From Methanomicrobia archaeon LH_S13 (GTDB lineage Archaea; Halobacteriota; Syntropharchaeia; Alkanophagales; Methanospirareceae), in the NCBI GenBank assembly GCA_023659785.1, contig JAGXOR010000003.1:1-34045 (forward strand): 34,045 nt of DNA. The letters are read 5' to 3'. The translations under genes were made by a program, and so were the position numbers. This document shows, one piece after another, positions 15,285-22,797 of the stretch (positions are counted from its first letter, which is position 1; the number at the start of each line of letters is the position of its first letter). Below the pieces are notes generated by a model that had not been told where the DNA came from, made no database searches, and saw only the letters and a list, made by a program, of their open reading frames with translations.

Positions 15285-16082
15285 ATGGCAAAAGAAAAGG
15301 AGAAAATTCTGATAGTGCTTACGCCTTCGGAATCAAAACGGGTGATTGCAAAGGGTGTGAAGAACTTAGAAGAAGTGCAGCGAGCGTTGAAACAGGGCAC
15401 TATCATAATAGGGCTGGGTACTACAAATGCTTATGTAGCCGATGAGATTTTGAGTGAGTTGTCTGGAGCGAATACGATAGATAAGCAGAGATACGCTGCT
15501 GGTGTCATAACGGACAAGGGCACTTGCGTTGTCACGAAAGAAGAGAGGGTAAGGGAAGTAATAATAAAAAATGGCGTGGTAAGCAGCGACGAGAGCATAG
15601 CAGACGCGATAGAGGAGTTATCTGTGGAAGACGTGTTCATAAAAGGTGCAAATGCGTTGGATGCAACCGGAAATGCAGGCATACTCCTGGCACATACCGC
15701 CGGTGGCACGATAGGTTCAGCGATTGGAACCGTGAGGGCAAGAGGCGTGAATTTTATCATTCCCGTGGGTATTGAGAAAATGATACCTTATTCCATTACA
15801 GAGGCTGCGAAACGAGTAGGGAAGGAGAGATTCTACAAATCGGTGGGTATGCCAGTAGGGTTGATGCCCGTGCATGGAAAGATAATTACCGAGATAGAGG
15901 CACTGAGAATATTAGGAGCTGAGGATGCCTTCCCCATAAGTGCAGGCGGTGTGGCTCGAGGAGAGGGTTCTGTTGTTATATGCGCTGAAGGTAGTACGGA
16001 GAAGATGGACGAATTGATGACACTTATATCGCAAATAAAAGGAGAAGTGCAGGTAAAAGTGATGAGTGTAGAGTGCGGGTAA
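15285..16082 (+). CDS. Conserved protein of unknown function
   Basis: 265 residues, soluble, Gly- and Ala-rich, with alternating strands and helices. Segments that look conserved are TIIIGLGTTNAYVADEIL, IKGANALDATGNAGILLAH, GGTIGSAIGT, PVGIEKMIPYSI and PISAGGVARGEGSVV. The pattern suggests a Rossmann-like enzyme with a Gly-rich loop around GTTNAY and perhaps a bound metabolite, but I cannot assign a family. I chose the ATG at 15285; a GTG twelve bases earlier is possible. It starts 35 bases after ksgA and ends 119 bases before the heat-shock gene. Confidence 0.8.
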   Translation: MAKEKEKILIVLTPSESKRVIAKGVKNLEEVQRALKQGTIIIGLGTTNAYVADEILSELSGANTIDKQRYAAGVITDKGTCVVTKEERVREVIIKNGVVSSDESIADAIEELSVEDVFIKGANALDATGNAGILLAHTAGGTIGSAIGTVRARGVNFIIPVGIEKMIPYSITEAAKRVGKERFYKSVGMPVGLMPVHGKIITEIEALRILGAEDAFPISAGGVARGEGSVVICAEGSTEKMDELMTLISQIKGEVQVKVMSVECG

Positions 16083-16162
16083 TCGGTAAGGGAGCCAAGA
16101 TTCATGATGCAGGATACAGAATACAAGTTTAGGGATTCCTCTTGTTTTACTTGCATCTCCAA

Positions 16163-16197
16163 TTATAAAACTTTTTATATATAGAAGGTGAAGAATA
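16163..16197 (+). promoter_or_regulatory. Promoter and ribosome-binding site of the small heat-shock gene
   Basis: TATAAAACTTTTTATATATAG supplies one or two TATA-like boxes at 16164-16184 (the quoted stretch is 21 bases in the genome; its core is TTTTTATATATAG). AGAAGGTGAAG follows, a good Shine-Dalgarno sequence about 9 bases before the ATG at 16202. Confidence 0.55.
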
Positions 16198-16201
16198 AAA
16201 C

Positions 16202-16852
16202 ATGGCGGAAAGAAGAAGAAGACCCTCAATATTTGATTTGATGGAGAAGTATATGGAGCGGATGTTTGAAGATGCGAGAGGAGTGCGAGTACCATTCGAG
16301 GAGGAGTTCTCAAGAAGGCTGAGAAGAGAGCCGGAGGATAGAGAGGAGTGGTTAAGAGACCCGTTTGAGGATATAACGAGGAGATTAGAAGAGGAATTGC
16401 CAGAAGAGTACAAGGATTTTGTAACGGAAGAGGAGACGGCGGAGGGAAAAGGAAGGAGACACGGTCCTTTCATTTACGGGTTCTCCTATACAAAGGAGCC
16501 GGAAAAGGAGCCGGAGATAAAAGAGTTCGGAAATATAAAACCTTCGTACAGAAGAATAGAGCCTGCTCCAGGAGGCGAACGTGAGCCTTTGATAGATGTG
16601 ATGGAGCAGAAGGATTCGTACGAAGTCGTAGCGGAATTGCCAGGTGTCGAGAAGCGCGATATAAAATTGCATACAACCGAAGACTCACTGGAAATAAGAA
16701 CGGGAAACGAGAAAAAGTACTTCAAGGAAATACCCTTTGACATGCCTGTAAAGTCCGAAACTGCAAAGGCGACTTATAAAAACGGCGTGCTCAGCGTAAA
16801 GATAGCAAAGAAAGAAGACGAGAAGAAGAAGACTACTATAACATTGGATTGA
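16202..16852 (+). CDS. Small heat-shock protein (Hsp20 / alpha-crystallin family)
   Basis: 216 residues. The C-terminal ~95 residues are an alpha-crystallin domain: PLIDVMEQKDSYEVVAELPG, VEKRDIKL, EIPFDMPV, then ATYKNGVLSVKIAKK, which is the A-x-x-x-N-G-V-L signature. The tail ends in TTITLD, with no clear I-x-I motif. The N-terminal ~115 residues are unusually long and charged (FEEEFSRRLRREPEDREEW), longer than in most archaeal Hsp20 proteins, which total about 150-170 residues. Such N-termini control oligomer assembly. It acts as an ATP-independent holdase in the cytoplasm. Confidence 0.92.
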   Translation: MAERRRRPSIFDLMEKYMERMFEDARGVRVPFEEEFSRRLRREPEDREEWLRDPFEDITRRLEEELPEEYKDFVTEEETAEGKGRRHGPFIYGFSYTKEPEKEPEIKEFGNIKPSYRRIEPAPGGEREPLIDVMEQKDSYEVVAELPGVEKRDIKLHTTEDSLEIRTGNEKKYFKEIPFDMPVKSETAKATYKNGVLSVKIAKKEDEKKKTTITLD

Positions 16853-16869
16853 GCGAAAGGAAGGATTCG

Positions 16870-17162
16870 CAAATAAGTGGATTTAAGTCCACCTAAGTGG
16901 TCATTACCCAGAGCTTCTCAGTGCCACCTTTTCCCGCAGCTTCTCTCTTACTTCGCTCACCACGAGTTCGGCGACATCTGATGCATTTCGTTCATCGACC
17001 TCTATTTTCATCGGTCTCTTTATTTGTTTATTTACTTCTGTTACTATATAAAGGTCAATGATAATCAATCAGGATTTGGGAATGGACGTGCACACAGCAT
17101 CGGCATTAGTATTGGGGTTGCGGTATTTGCATACACCTAAAACCCCCATAAAACTATGAAAA
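16870..17162. repeat. Long direct repeat, copy 1 (about 290 bp)
   Basis: This whole stretch recurs in the same orientation at 20902-21191. By eye there are about 15 substitutions and a few 1-3 base indels, giving roughly 94-95% identity. The part 17071-17137 differs by almost nothing from 21091-21157. The left end begins CAAATAAG next to a small hairpin (GTGGA-TTTAAG-TCCAC); the right end fades after ATGAAAA. It lies in the otherwise gene-poor 370 bases between the heat-shock gene and the PyrE-like gene and contains a TATA-like CTTTATATAG pointing to a small minus-strand ORF. No terminal inverted repeats or target duplications are evident. Confidence 0.9.
16904..17011 (-). CDS. Small ORF in repeat copy 1
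   Basis: 35 residues beginning MKIEVDERNASDVAELVV and continuing as a charged amphipathic helix (REKLREKV). A TATA-like CTTTATATAG lies on the same strand at about 17045-17054, some 35 bases before the ATG. A TTG at 17068 would extend the protein by 19 residues in frame. The counterpart in repeat copy 2 keeps the frame but has four amino-acid changes in the first 35 codons against two silent ones, and a different C-terminus, so selection on the protein is not evident. No family recognised. Confidence 0.35.
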   Translation of the reverse strand: MKIEVDERNASDVAELVVSEVREKLREKVALRSSG

Positions 17163-17222
17163 AGGTAGCTGCTACGATAGGCGACACGCTTCAAGGCTTC
17201 CAGCATTTTGAGAGGGAAGGTA

Positions 17223-17987
17223 ATGAAAGACATTACAAAAAATAAAATGACATGGAAAGACGAGAAAGAGGAACTCGGAAAAGAGATAACTTGTTTGTTA
17301 TACGAAAAAGGGCTGATAAAAACATGGTATCGTGATAATCCCGGTGGTTGGACGCTCGTTTCTGGCTTATGGAGTCCCTTCTACATCCAATTGAGACCTC
17401 TCTCTTCTTATCATGAACTGCTCAGAAAAGTGGGCTATGCTCTTGGAAAAATAATCAAAGAGGAATGCAAAGATGTAAATAAAGTGGTGGGTGTCGCAAT
17501 GACGGGAACACCTATCGCCAGTGCAATAGCAATACTGGTGGGCATACCATCGCTCTGGACGAGAAAAGTAGATGTCAGGTCTTCGGACGAATTCGAGAAG
17601 TACATTCAGAGTTATGGTGAGCATACGCTGGTAGAGGGCGAGTTTGAAACGGGCGACCGGATAGCGGTTATTGACGACCTGGCGACTAAATTCGATTCCA
17701 AACTCGTTGCAATTGAGCAAATGAACTACGAAGCGAAGAAGAGAGGTTTAAAAGTTGAATGTAAGGATGTGGTTGTTTTACTCGACCGTGAGCAGGGAGC
17801 GGCTGAAGTTGCCGCTCAGCATGGCATTTCGTTTTATTCTCTCATCCCCTTTAAGTCGAAAGGGATAGAATGGCTGAAAAGCAAAGTATCAAAAATCGAA
17901 TATGAAGTCATCAGCGGATATTTACAGGATGAGACGAAATATCAGGATGCTGAGGTTCAGAAGGAGTTATATGAGATTGTTTTTTGA
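17223..17987 (+). CDS. Orotate phosphoribosyltransferase-like protein (PyrE family)
   Basis: 254 residues from the ATG at 17223, which has a strong Shine-Dalgarno GGGAAGGT just upstream (a TTG at 17208 is less likely). The type I phosphoribosyltransferase fold is seen in SGLWSPFYIQLRPLSSYHELLRKVG, GVAMTGTPIASAIAILVGIPSLWTRK and the PRPP-binding strand IAVIDDLATKFDSK. In typical OPRT the last is DD-x-x-T-T-G-G-S; here the Thr-Gly-Gly part is replaced by KFDSK, so the activity may differ from orotate conversion. It is longer than usual OPRT (about 180-215 residues), with extra C-terminal helices. It lies just inside the left direct repeat. Confidence 0.75.
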   Translation: MKDITKNKMTWKDEKEELGKEITCLLYEKGLIKTWYRDNPGGWTLVSGLWSPFYIQLRPLSSYHELLRKVGYALGKIIKEECKDVNKVVGVAMTGTPIASAIAILVGIPSLWTRKVDVRSSDEFEKYIQSYGEHTLVEGEFETGDRIAVIDDLATKFDSKLVAIEQMNYEAKKRGLKVECKDVVVLLDREQGAAEVAAQHGISFYSLIPFKSKGIEWLKSKVSKIEYEVISGYLQDETKYQDAEVQKELYEIVF

Positions 17988-18059
17988 GGTAATTATTTTT
18001 ATCCAATAATTATTTGATTTATTATTGCGAAATTTATGATGTTAGACTAAATAAAGAGA

Positions 18060-19052
18060 ATGAAAATCATCCCTGAAGAGATTAAGGACATTGAAAGGCT
18101 ACAGAAATATGAACGAATATTTCATGGACTTTTAAAAAACGAAATTTTTTCTAAACATGATATATGGGATTGCGGTGAGAGCAAAAGATTAATCGGGAGG
18201 ATAATAAATATACTTCTTGACGAAGGTTCGATTGTTAAACAGGCAAAAGAGACTTTTCAATGGGAACCCTCTTCTATAGAATTGTATAAGAAAGAATGGA
18301 TTGCTTCTGTGCGTCCCTCACATCAATTAAAGAGATTGAGGAAGGAAGAACGACCGAGAGAGAAACTTCTCATTTATGGGTCTTCCAAACTAACCACGCC
18401 TGAACTTTTAGCCATCTTCCTGCGTTCAGGGATTCAAGGTAAAAGTGCAATAATAATCGCAAATGACCTTCTCACGCAGTTTGGAGGTGTGAAAGGGATA
18501 TTTGAAGCAGATAAAAAGAAGCTTATGGAAATAGAAGGGTTAGGTGAGGCAAAAGTTGCACAAATAAAGGCGATTCATGCACTGGCTGAGGAATACTTGA
18601 AGGAGACGATGAAATCGGTTAGTAAAGTGAGAAACTCGAAAGAGGTGTTTGATTACCTGTATCTAACAATGCGAGATTTAAAAACAGAAAAATTCAAGGT
18701 TATTTATTTGAACAGTGCAGGTCAGATTATTGGTGATGAGAACCTTTTTGAGGGGACATTAAACGCGAGTTCGGTGTATCCAAGAGAGATAGTGAAAAGT
18801 GCGGTCAGTAAGAACGCCGCTTCGCTTATATTTGTTCATAATCATCCTTCGGGAGACCCTACACCTTCGGAAAGCGACAAGGCGATAACAGAAGATTTGG
18901 TCTATGCGTGTAACACCATGCAAATTAAAGTCTTAGACCATATTATTATAGGTGAGAATAGATATTTCAGTTTTACAGACGAGGGGTTAATTGAGGAGTA
19001 TAATTTAAATTTTTGTAGTATAAAAGAAAGTAGAAGAGGAGCAAATAGATGA
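18060..19052 (+). CDS. radC: RadC/JAMM-family protein with an added N-terminal winged-helix-like region
   Basis: 330 residues, against about 225 for ordinary RadC. Residues ~88-330 are a complete RadC: RKEERPREKLLIYG, LTTPELLAIFLRSG, a helix-hairpin-helix (LMEIEGLGEAKVAQIKAI) and a JAMM metal site HNHPSGDPTPSESD (His 260, His 262, Asp 273). Residues ~1-85 are additional and look like a winged helix (KSKH-type turn, RIINILLDEGSIVKQ). RadC proteins are JAMM-fold and often carried on mobile elements or next to restriction systems; their biochemical role is unsettled. The gene ends one base before the DNA methyltransferase start, so the two form an operon. RadC is uncommon in archaea, which suggests transfer. 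Confidence 0.88.
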   Translation: MKIIPEEIKDIERLQKYERIFHGLLKNEIFSKHDIWDCGESKRLIGRIINILLDEGSIVKQAKETFQWEPSSIELYKKEWIASVRPSHQLKRLRKEERPREKLLIYGSSKLTTPELLAIFLRSGIQGKSAIIIANDLLTQFGGVKGIFEADKKKLMEIEGLGEAKVAQIKAIHALAEEYLKETMKSVSKVRNSKEVFDYLYLTMRDLKTEKFKVIYLNSAGQIIGDENLFEGTLNASSVYPREIVKSAVSKNAASLIFVHNHPSGDPTPSESDKAITEDLVYACNTMQIKVLDHIIIGENRYFSFTDEGLIEEYNLNFCSIKESRRGANR

Positions 19053-19053
19053 G

Positions 19054-20346
19054 ATGAATAAACTAAGTGATGAGGAGATAGAATATATGAGTAAATGTTT
19101 AACAGAGGGTAAGCCGCTTCCAGATAGTTACAGGTATATCATTCCTTTTGAGACAAAAAAGGAATATGAACTTACTTATGAAGGCAAGGAGCGGGAGGAA
19201 GAAATACTCGCAGATACAATGGCGGTTCCTTTGCAACCCGTGAAAACCTTTGGTGATGGAAATGGTGGCTGGACGAACAAGCTGATTTTTGGCGATAACC
19301 ATCAGGTTCTTAAAGCCTTAATGGATGATCCTGAGGTTTACGATAAAAATGCAGGAAAAGGAAAGGTGAGGCTGATTTATATTGATCCTCCTTTTGCTAC
19401 AAAACAGGAATTCAGAGGCACTCAGGATCAAAAGGCTTATCAGGATAAGATAATAGGAGCGCAGTTCCTGGAATTTCTGAGAAAAAGGCTTGTCTTTTTG
19501 AGAGAGCTCTTGGCTGATGATGGGAGTATCTACGTGCATTTGGACTGGAGAAAAGCTCATTATTTTAAGACTTTAATGGATGAGATTTTTGGAGAGCATA
19601 ATTTAGTTAATGAAATAATATGGAATTATAAAGGAACGACTAACAGCCAGAATATGTATGCAAGGAAACACGAAACCATTTATTTTTATACAAAAAATTG
19701 GGGCAAGCATATTTTTAATCCCGATGGTGTAAGAATTGGATATGATGATTTATCTGCATACAAAAAGGACAAGGGCGGTAAGTGGTATAAACAGTGGACA
19801 AAGGAACGGAGACATTACCCAGCTCAAGAATTTATGAATGGCGAATGGGTACTATTAGGTAAATATAGATACGATGTGTGGGATGATGTTCCATCAATGG
19901 CTACAGCTCATGGCTCTGAGTATTTAGGTTTTCCAAATCAGAAGAAAGAAAGACTATTAGAAATTATCATCAAAGCTTCCTCCAATCCTGGTGATATTGT
20001 TCTTGACGCCTTTGCTGGTTCTGGGACAATAGGAGCAGTGGCAGAAAAACTTGGTAGAAGATGGATTATGATTGATTGTGGTAAACTTGCCATTTATACT
20101 ATGCAAAAAAGATTGCTAAATCTTAAGGAAAAGATTGGCAATAAAGGAAAGGCATTAAAGCCAAAACCTTTTACTCTTTATAACGCTGGTCTGTATAATT
20201 ATAAAATGGTTAAAGATTTGCCCAGGGATAAATATAGGGAATTTGTGCTTAAACTCTTTCAGTGCAGGGATGAAAAACATAGAATTGCTGGTGTAGAACT
20301 GGACGGTTATCTTTGTGCGGGGGCAGATGATGATTATTTATATTGA
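19054..20346 (+). CDS. DNA methyltransferase, type III Mod-like, C-terminally truncated
   Basis: 430 residues. Catalytic motif IV is LIYIDPPFATK (about 108-117) and SAM motif I is LDAFAGSGTIGAVAEKLGR (Asp about 318), an order typical of the beta class of adenine or N4-cytosine methylases, including type III Mod subunits. N-terminal KLIFGDNHQVLKALM is also characteristic. The frame stops after GYLCAGADDDYLY, where Mod proteins normally continue for some hundreds of residues; the sequence downstream resumes in another frame with Res-like segments. The methylase core is intact and could still modify DNA. A Shine-Dalgarno AGAGGAG lies in the end of radC. Confidence 0.85.
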   Translation: MNKLSDEEIEYMSKCLTEGKPLPDSYRYIIPFETKKEYELTYEGKEREEEILADTMAVPLQPVKTFGDGNGGWTNKLIFGDNHQVLKALMDDPEVYDKNAGKGKVRLIYIDPPFATKQEFRGTQDQKAYQDKIIGAQFLEFLRKRLVFLRELLADDGSIYVHLDWRKAHYFKTLMDEIFGEHNLVNEIIWNYKGTTNSQNMYARKHETIYFYTKNWGKHIFNPDGVRIGYDDLSAYKKDKGGKWYKQWTKERRHYPAQEFMNGEWVLLGKYRYDVWDDVPSMATAHGSEYLGFPNQKKERLLEIIIKASSNPGDIVLDAFAGSGTIGAVAEKLGRRWIMIDCGKLAIYTMQKRLLNLKEKIGNKGKALKPKPFTLYNAGLYNYKMVKDLPRDKYREFVLKLFQCRDEKHRIAGVELDGYLCAGADDDYLY

Positions 20347-20918
20347 TATTTTCGGGAATGAGAAGAGAGAGATGAAGAGATTAGAGAACTTTAAGGAAAG
20401 GGGGCAAAATTAATGGAGACAAGATTAAAAACCTCTTGTCTATACACCAGATGAGTGGAAATGTGCAGAGGAGATTAATAGTGCCTTTATCCGGTTAGTT
20501 TTATCAAAAGGAATTGTTTTATCAGACGCAAAGAGTAGAAGAAAAGACCATTTATGAGCGAGCAGTTACGGAGGATCGGCGGGAGAAGAGCACTCTTATA
20601 GAGTTTGATGTGTACACTGCTGAAGAGATTGCTCAAATTGTTCATAATAGGTACAAAAGTTGGGATATGGAAGAAAGCACAAATTATGCTCAAGAACACC
20701 CTCTTGATAAAATCTTACCCATTATTAGAAATTCTTTGGAACAGAGGGGAAATTTAATTAATGAAAAGGGCAGACAGAGGATATTGCAAGCATTTGGGGT
20801 AATAAAAAGGAAGAGAAGCAAAAGTTTGCGGTATAAAGTAGAAGTCGAGAACATTTTTAAAATTAACACATCAGATATTAAAAGAAGTAGTTTAGGGTTC
20901 ACAAATAAGCGGTCTTAA
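20347..20918 (+). pseudogene. Remnant of a type III restriction Res / helicase subunit, C-terminal end
   Basis: Short open pieces in different frames read DIFGNEKREMKRLENFKERG (20347-20412), KPLVYTPDEWKCAEEINSAF (20428-20490) and, after a frameshift, FYQTQRVEEKTIYERAVTED from 20517 to the TAA at 20916-20918. The last piece ends with LRYKVEVENIFKINTSDI and SSLGF. This matches my recollection of the C-terminal part of restriction-system Res-type proteins that follow such methylases; the helicase and nuclease domains are gone. The coding stretch passes into repeat copy 2 at 20902, giving a spurious tail TNKRS, so the repeat has cut the gene. Confidence 0.6.
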
Positions 20919-21191
20919 GTCCACCTAAGTGATCATTACCCGGCTTCTCGGTGCCACCTTTCCCCGCAGCTTCTCTCTTACTTTGCTCACCACGAGTTCG
21001 CCGACATCCGATGCATTGCGTTCATCGACCTCTATTTTCATCGGTCTCATTATTTGTTTATTTACTTCTGTTACTATATAAAGGTTAATGATAATCAATC
21101 ACGATTTGGGAATGGACGTGCACACAGCATCGGCATTAGTATTGGGGTTGCGGTATTTGCATACACTTAAAACCACATAAGAGCATGAAAA
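20902..21191. repeat. Long direct repeat, copy 2 (about 290 bp)
   Basis: Second copy of 16870-17162 in the same orientation, beginning CAAATAAG exactly where the Res remnant loses its homology, and ending at ATGAAAA before the region upstream of the SepCysS gene. It contains the same TATA-like element (TTTATATAG, about 21065-21073) and small minus-strand ORF. Sequence outside the two copies is unrelated on both sides, so the ends can be placed within a few bases. Confidence 0.9.
20925..21041 (-). CDS. Small ORF in repeat copy 2
   Basis: 38 residues starting MKIEVDERNASDVGELVV, the counterpart of the ORF at 16904-17011. A two-base loss in the 3' part changes the last residues and moves the stop. 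An in-frame ATG four codons upstream (MRPMKIEV) is unique to this copy. No family recognised. Confidence 0.3.
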   Translation of the reverse strand: MKIEVDERNASDVGELVVSKVREKLRGKVAPRSRVMIT

Positions 21192-21219
21192 CTGGAACTG
21201 TTGAAAAGGCATTGGTGCC

Positions 21220-21375
21220 TTGAGAAGGGATGGTAGTATTTTCTATGACAATTACTCCGTGAGTAACAGTGATGAAGAAGATAGAAAGCTGTTAAAAGAA
21301 CTGTTGGATGACGAAACTCTTCCAAGATATGCATTACAGAGGATCGAAATGAATCGGAACTTGAAGCAAATTTAG
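21220..21375 (+). CDS. Small hypothetical ORF between repeat 2 and SepCysS
   Basis: A 51-residue frame with a TTG start, reading LRRDGSIFYDNYSVSNSDEE and later DDETLPRYALQRIEMNRN. Composition is protein-like and acidic, and it ends 18 bases before the SepCysS ATG, so it may be a small gene or the surviving 3' part of one cut by the repeat. No recognisable domain and no good ribosome-binding site. Confidence 0.3.
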   Translation: MRRDGSIFYDNYSVSNSDEEDRKLLKELLDDETLPRYALQRIEMNRNLKQI

Positions 21376-21393
21376 AAGAATAGACAACAAAAA

Positions 21394-22749
21394 ATGAACA
21401 TAAGAGCAAGAAAAATATACGAGGCGCTGTTTGCACTTGAAGACCTGCGAGGAATATTCAGGCATGCCTTACCCACGGGACTCGACAAAAACGAAGAAGA
21501 ACAACTCTTAACTGGCATAGCCCGTGTAGAAGCCATCATAAAAGAATTAAAAGAGGGCAAGGGCAGCCCAATCAAATACGTAGAGGATAAGATTGAACTA
21601 AGAACAATAGAAGAAGAATTCATAAACATTAATGCCATTCAACCCGGTGGGAGATTAACGCCAGAAGCGCGAAAAGCACTTATTGCATACGGCGATGGAT
21701 ATTCCGTCTGCGATAAATGTCTGGAGGGCAGGCTTGATAAGATCAGAAAACCGCCTGTGGACGAATTCCATGCAGAACTCGCCGAATTTGTAGGTATGGA
21801 CGAAGTAAGGGTTGTGCCGGGTGCGAGGAGAGGTTTCCAGGCTGTTACTTCCTCTCTGCTTGAGAAAGGCGACATCGTGTTAGTTTCGGATTTGGCGCAT
21901 TATACCGAGTACTTAGCAGTAGAGAATGTAGGTGGCAAAATTAAAGAAGTTCCTTCTGGCGAGAAGAACATAATTACCGGTGATGCCGTAGCAGAAAAGA
22001 TAGAAAGTGTGAAGGAAGAGACGGGAAAACTACCTAAACTTATCATCATTGAGCATTTTGATTACGGCTTCGGGAACGAGCATGACGTGTATGGCGTGGG
22101 AAAGGTTGCAAAGGGATATGACATCCCTTTTCTTTACAATGGCGCTTATTCCGTGGGGATACTGCCCGTGAACGGTAAGGACATAGGAGCTGACTTCGTT
22201 GTGGGCTCAGGGCATAAGAGTATGGCGGCAGTCGCACCCTCAGGCATCCTTGCCACTACTGAAGATTGGGCACCAAAAGTATTCAGAGGCAGTCATATAG
22301 TTGGAGATACCACAGGTAGGAGATTCGAGAATAAAGAGCCGGAGATGCTGGGCTGCACCCTGATGGGTGGGACATTGCTATCCATGATGGCTTCTTTTCC
22401 ATACATAAAAGAGCGAGTGAAGAGATGGGATGAGGAAGTAAAGAAATCAAATTATTTCATCCAAGAGTTCTTGCGAATAGAAGGGAATAAAATATCGAGT
22501 GAATATCCTCGTAAACATACGCTTTCAAAAGTTGATACTCGCGATAGTTTCGACAGAATTGCGAAGAGGCATAAGCGACGAGGCTTTTTTCTCAGCGATG
22601 AATTGAAGCGAAGAGGAATTATAGGTGAATTCGCAGGCTCGACAAGGGTATGGGAACTTAATACTTATGGGTTGTGCTGGGGCAGGATAAAGTACCTGAG
22701 CGAGGCGTTCAAAGAAATAGCGGGGAAATATGAGTTGCCTATACGATAG
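21394..22749 (+). CDS. pscS: Sep-tRNA:Cys-tRNA synthase (SepCysS)
   Basis: 451 residues. The PLP enzyme core starts near residue 75 with EEFININAIQPGGRLTPEAR and YGDGYSVCDKC, the conserved cysteine-bearing block, and carries the PLP lysine in GSGHKSMAAVAPSG (Lys about 275), with LYNGAYSVG before it. It converts O-phosphoseryl-tRNA(Cys) to cysteinyl-tRNA(Cys), the pathway used by methanogens and relatives in place of, or besides, CysRS. The first ~75 residues are an extension not found in the ~390-residue enzymes; it lies where a SepCysE-like linker could sit. SepRS is not in the window. Confidence 0.93.
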   Translation: MNIRARKIYEALFALEDLRGIFRHALPTGLDKNEEEQLLTGIARVEAIIKELKEGKGSPIKYVEDKIELRTIEEEFININAIQPGGRLTPEARKALIAYGDGYSVCDKCLEGRLDKIRKPPVDEFHAELAEFVGMDEVRVVPGARRGFQAVTSSLLEKGDIVLVSDLAHYTEYLAVENVGGKIKEVPSGEKNIITGDAVAEKIESVKEETGKLPKLIIIEHFDYGFGNEHDVYGVGKVAKGYDIPFLYNGAYSVGILPVNGKDIGADFVVGSGHKSMAAVAPSGILATTEDWAPKVFRGSHIVGDTTGRRFENKEPEMLGCTLMGGTLLSMMASFPYIKERVKRWDEEVKKSNYFIQEFLRIEGNKISSEYPRKHTLSKVDTRDSFDRIAKRHKRRGFFLSDELKRRGIIGEFAGSTRVWELNTYGLCWGRIKYLSEAFKEIAGKYELPIR

Positions 22750-22797
22750 CCCGTATCTGCTCAAAATTTTGTGTTTTGAAATCCTAATCCTAAACAC

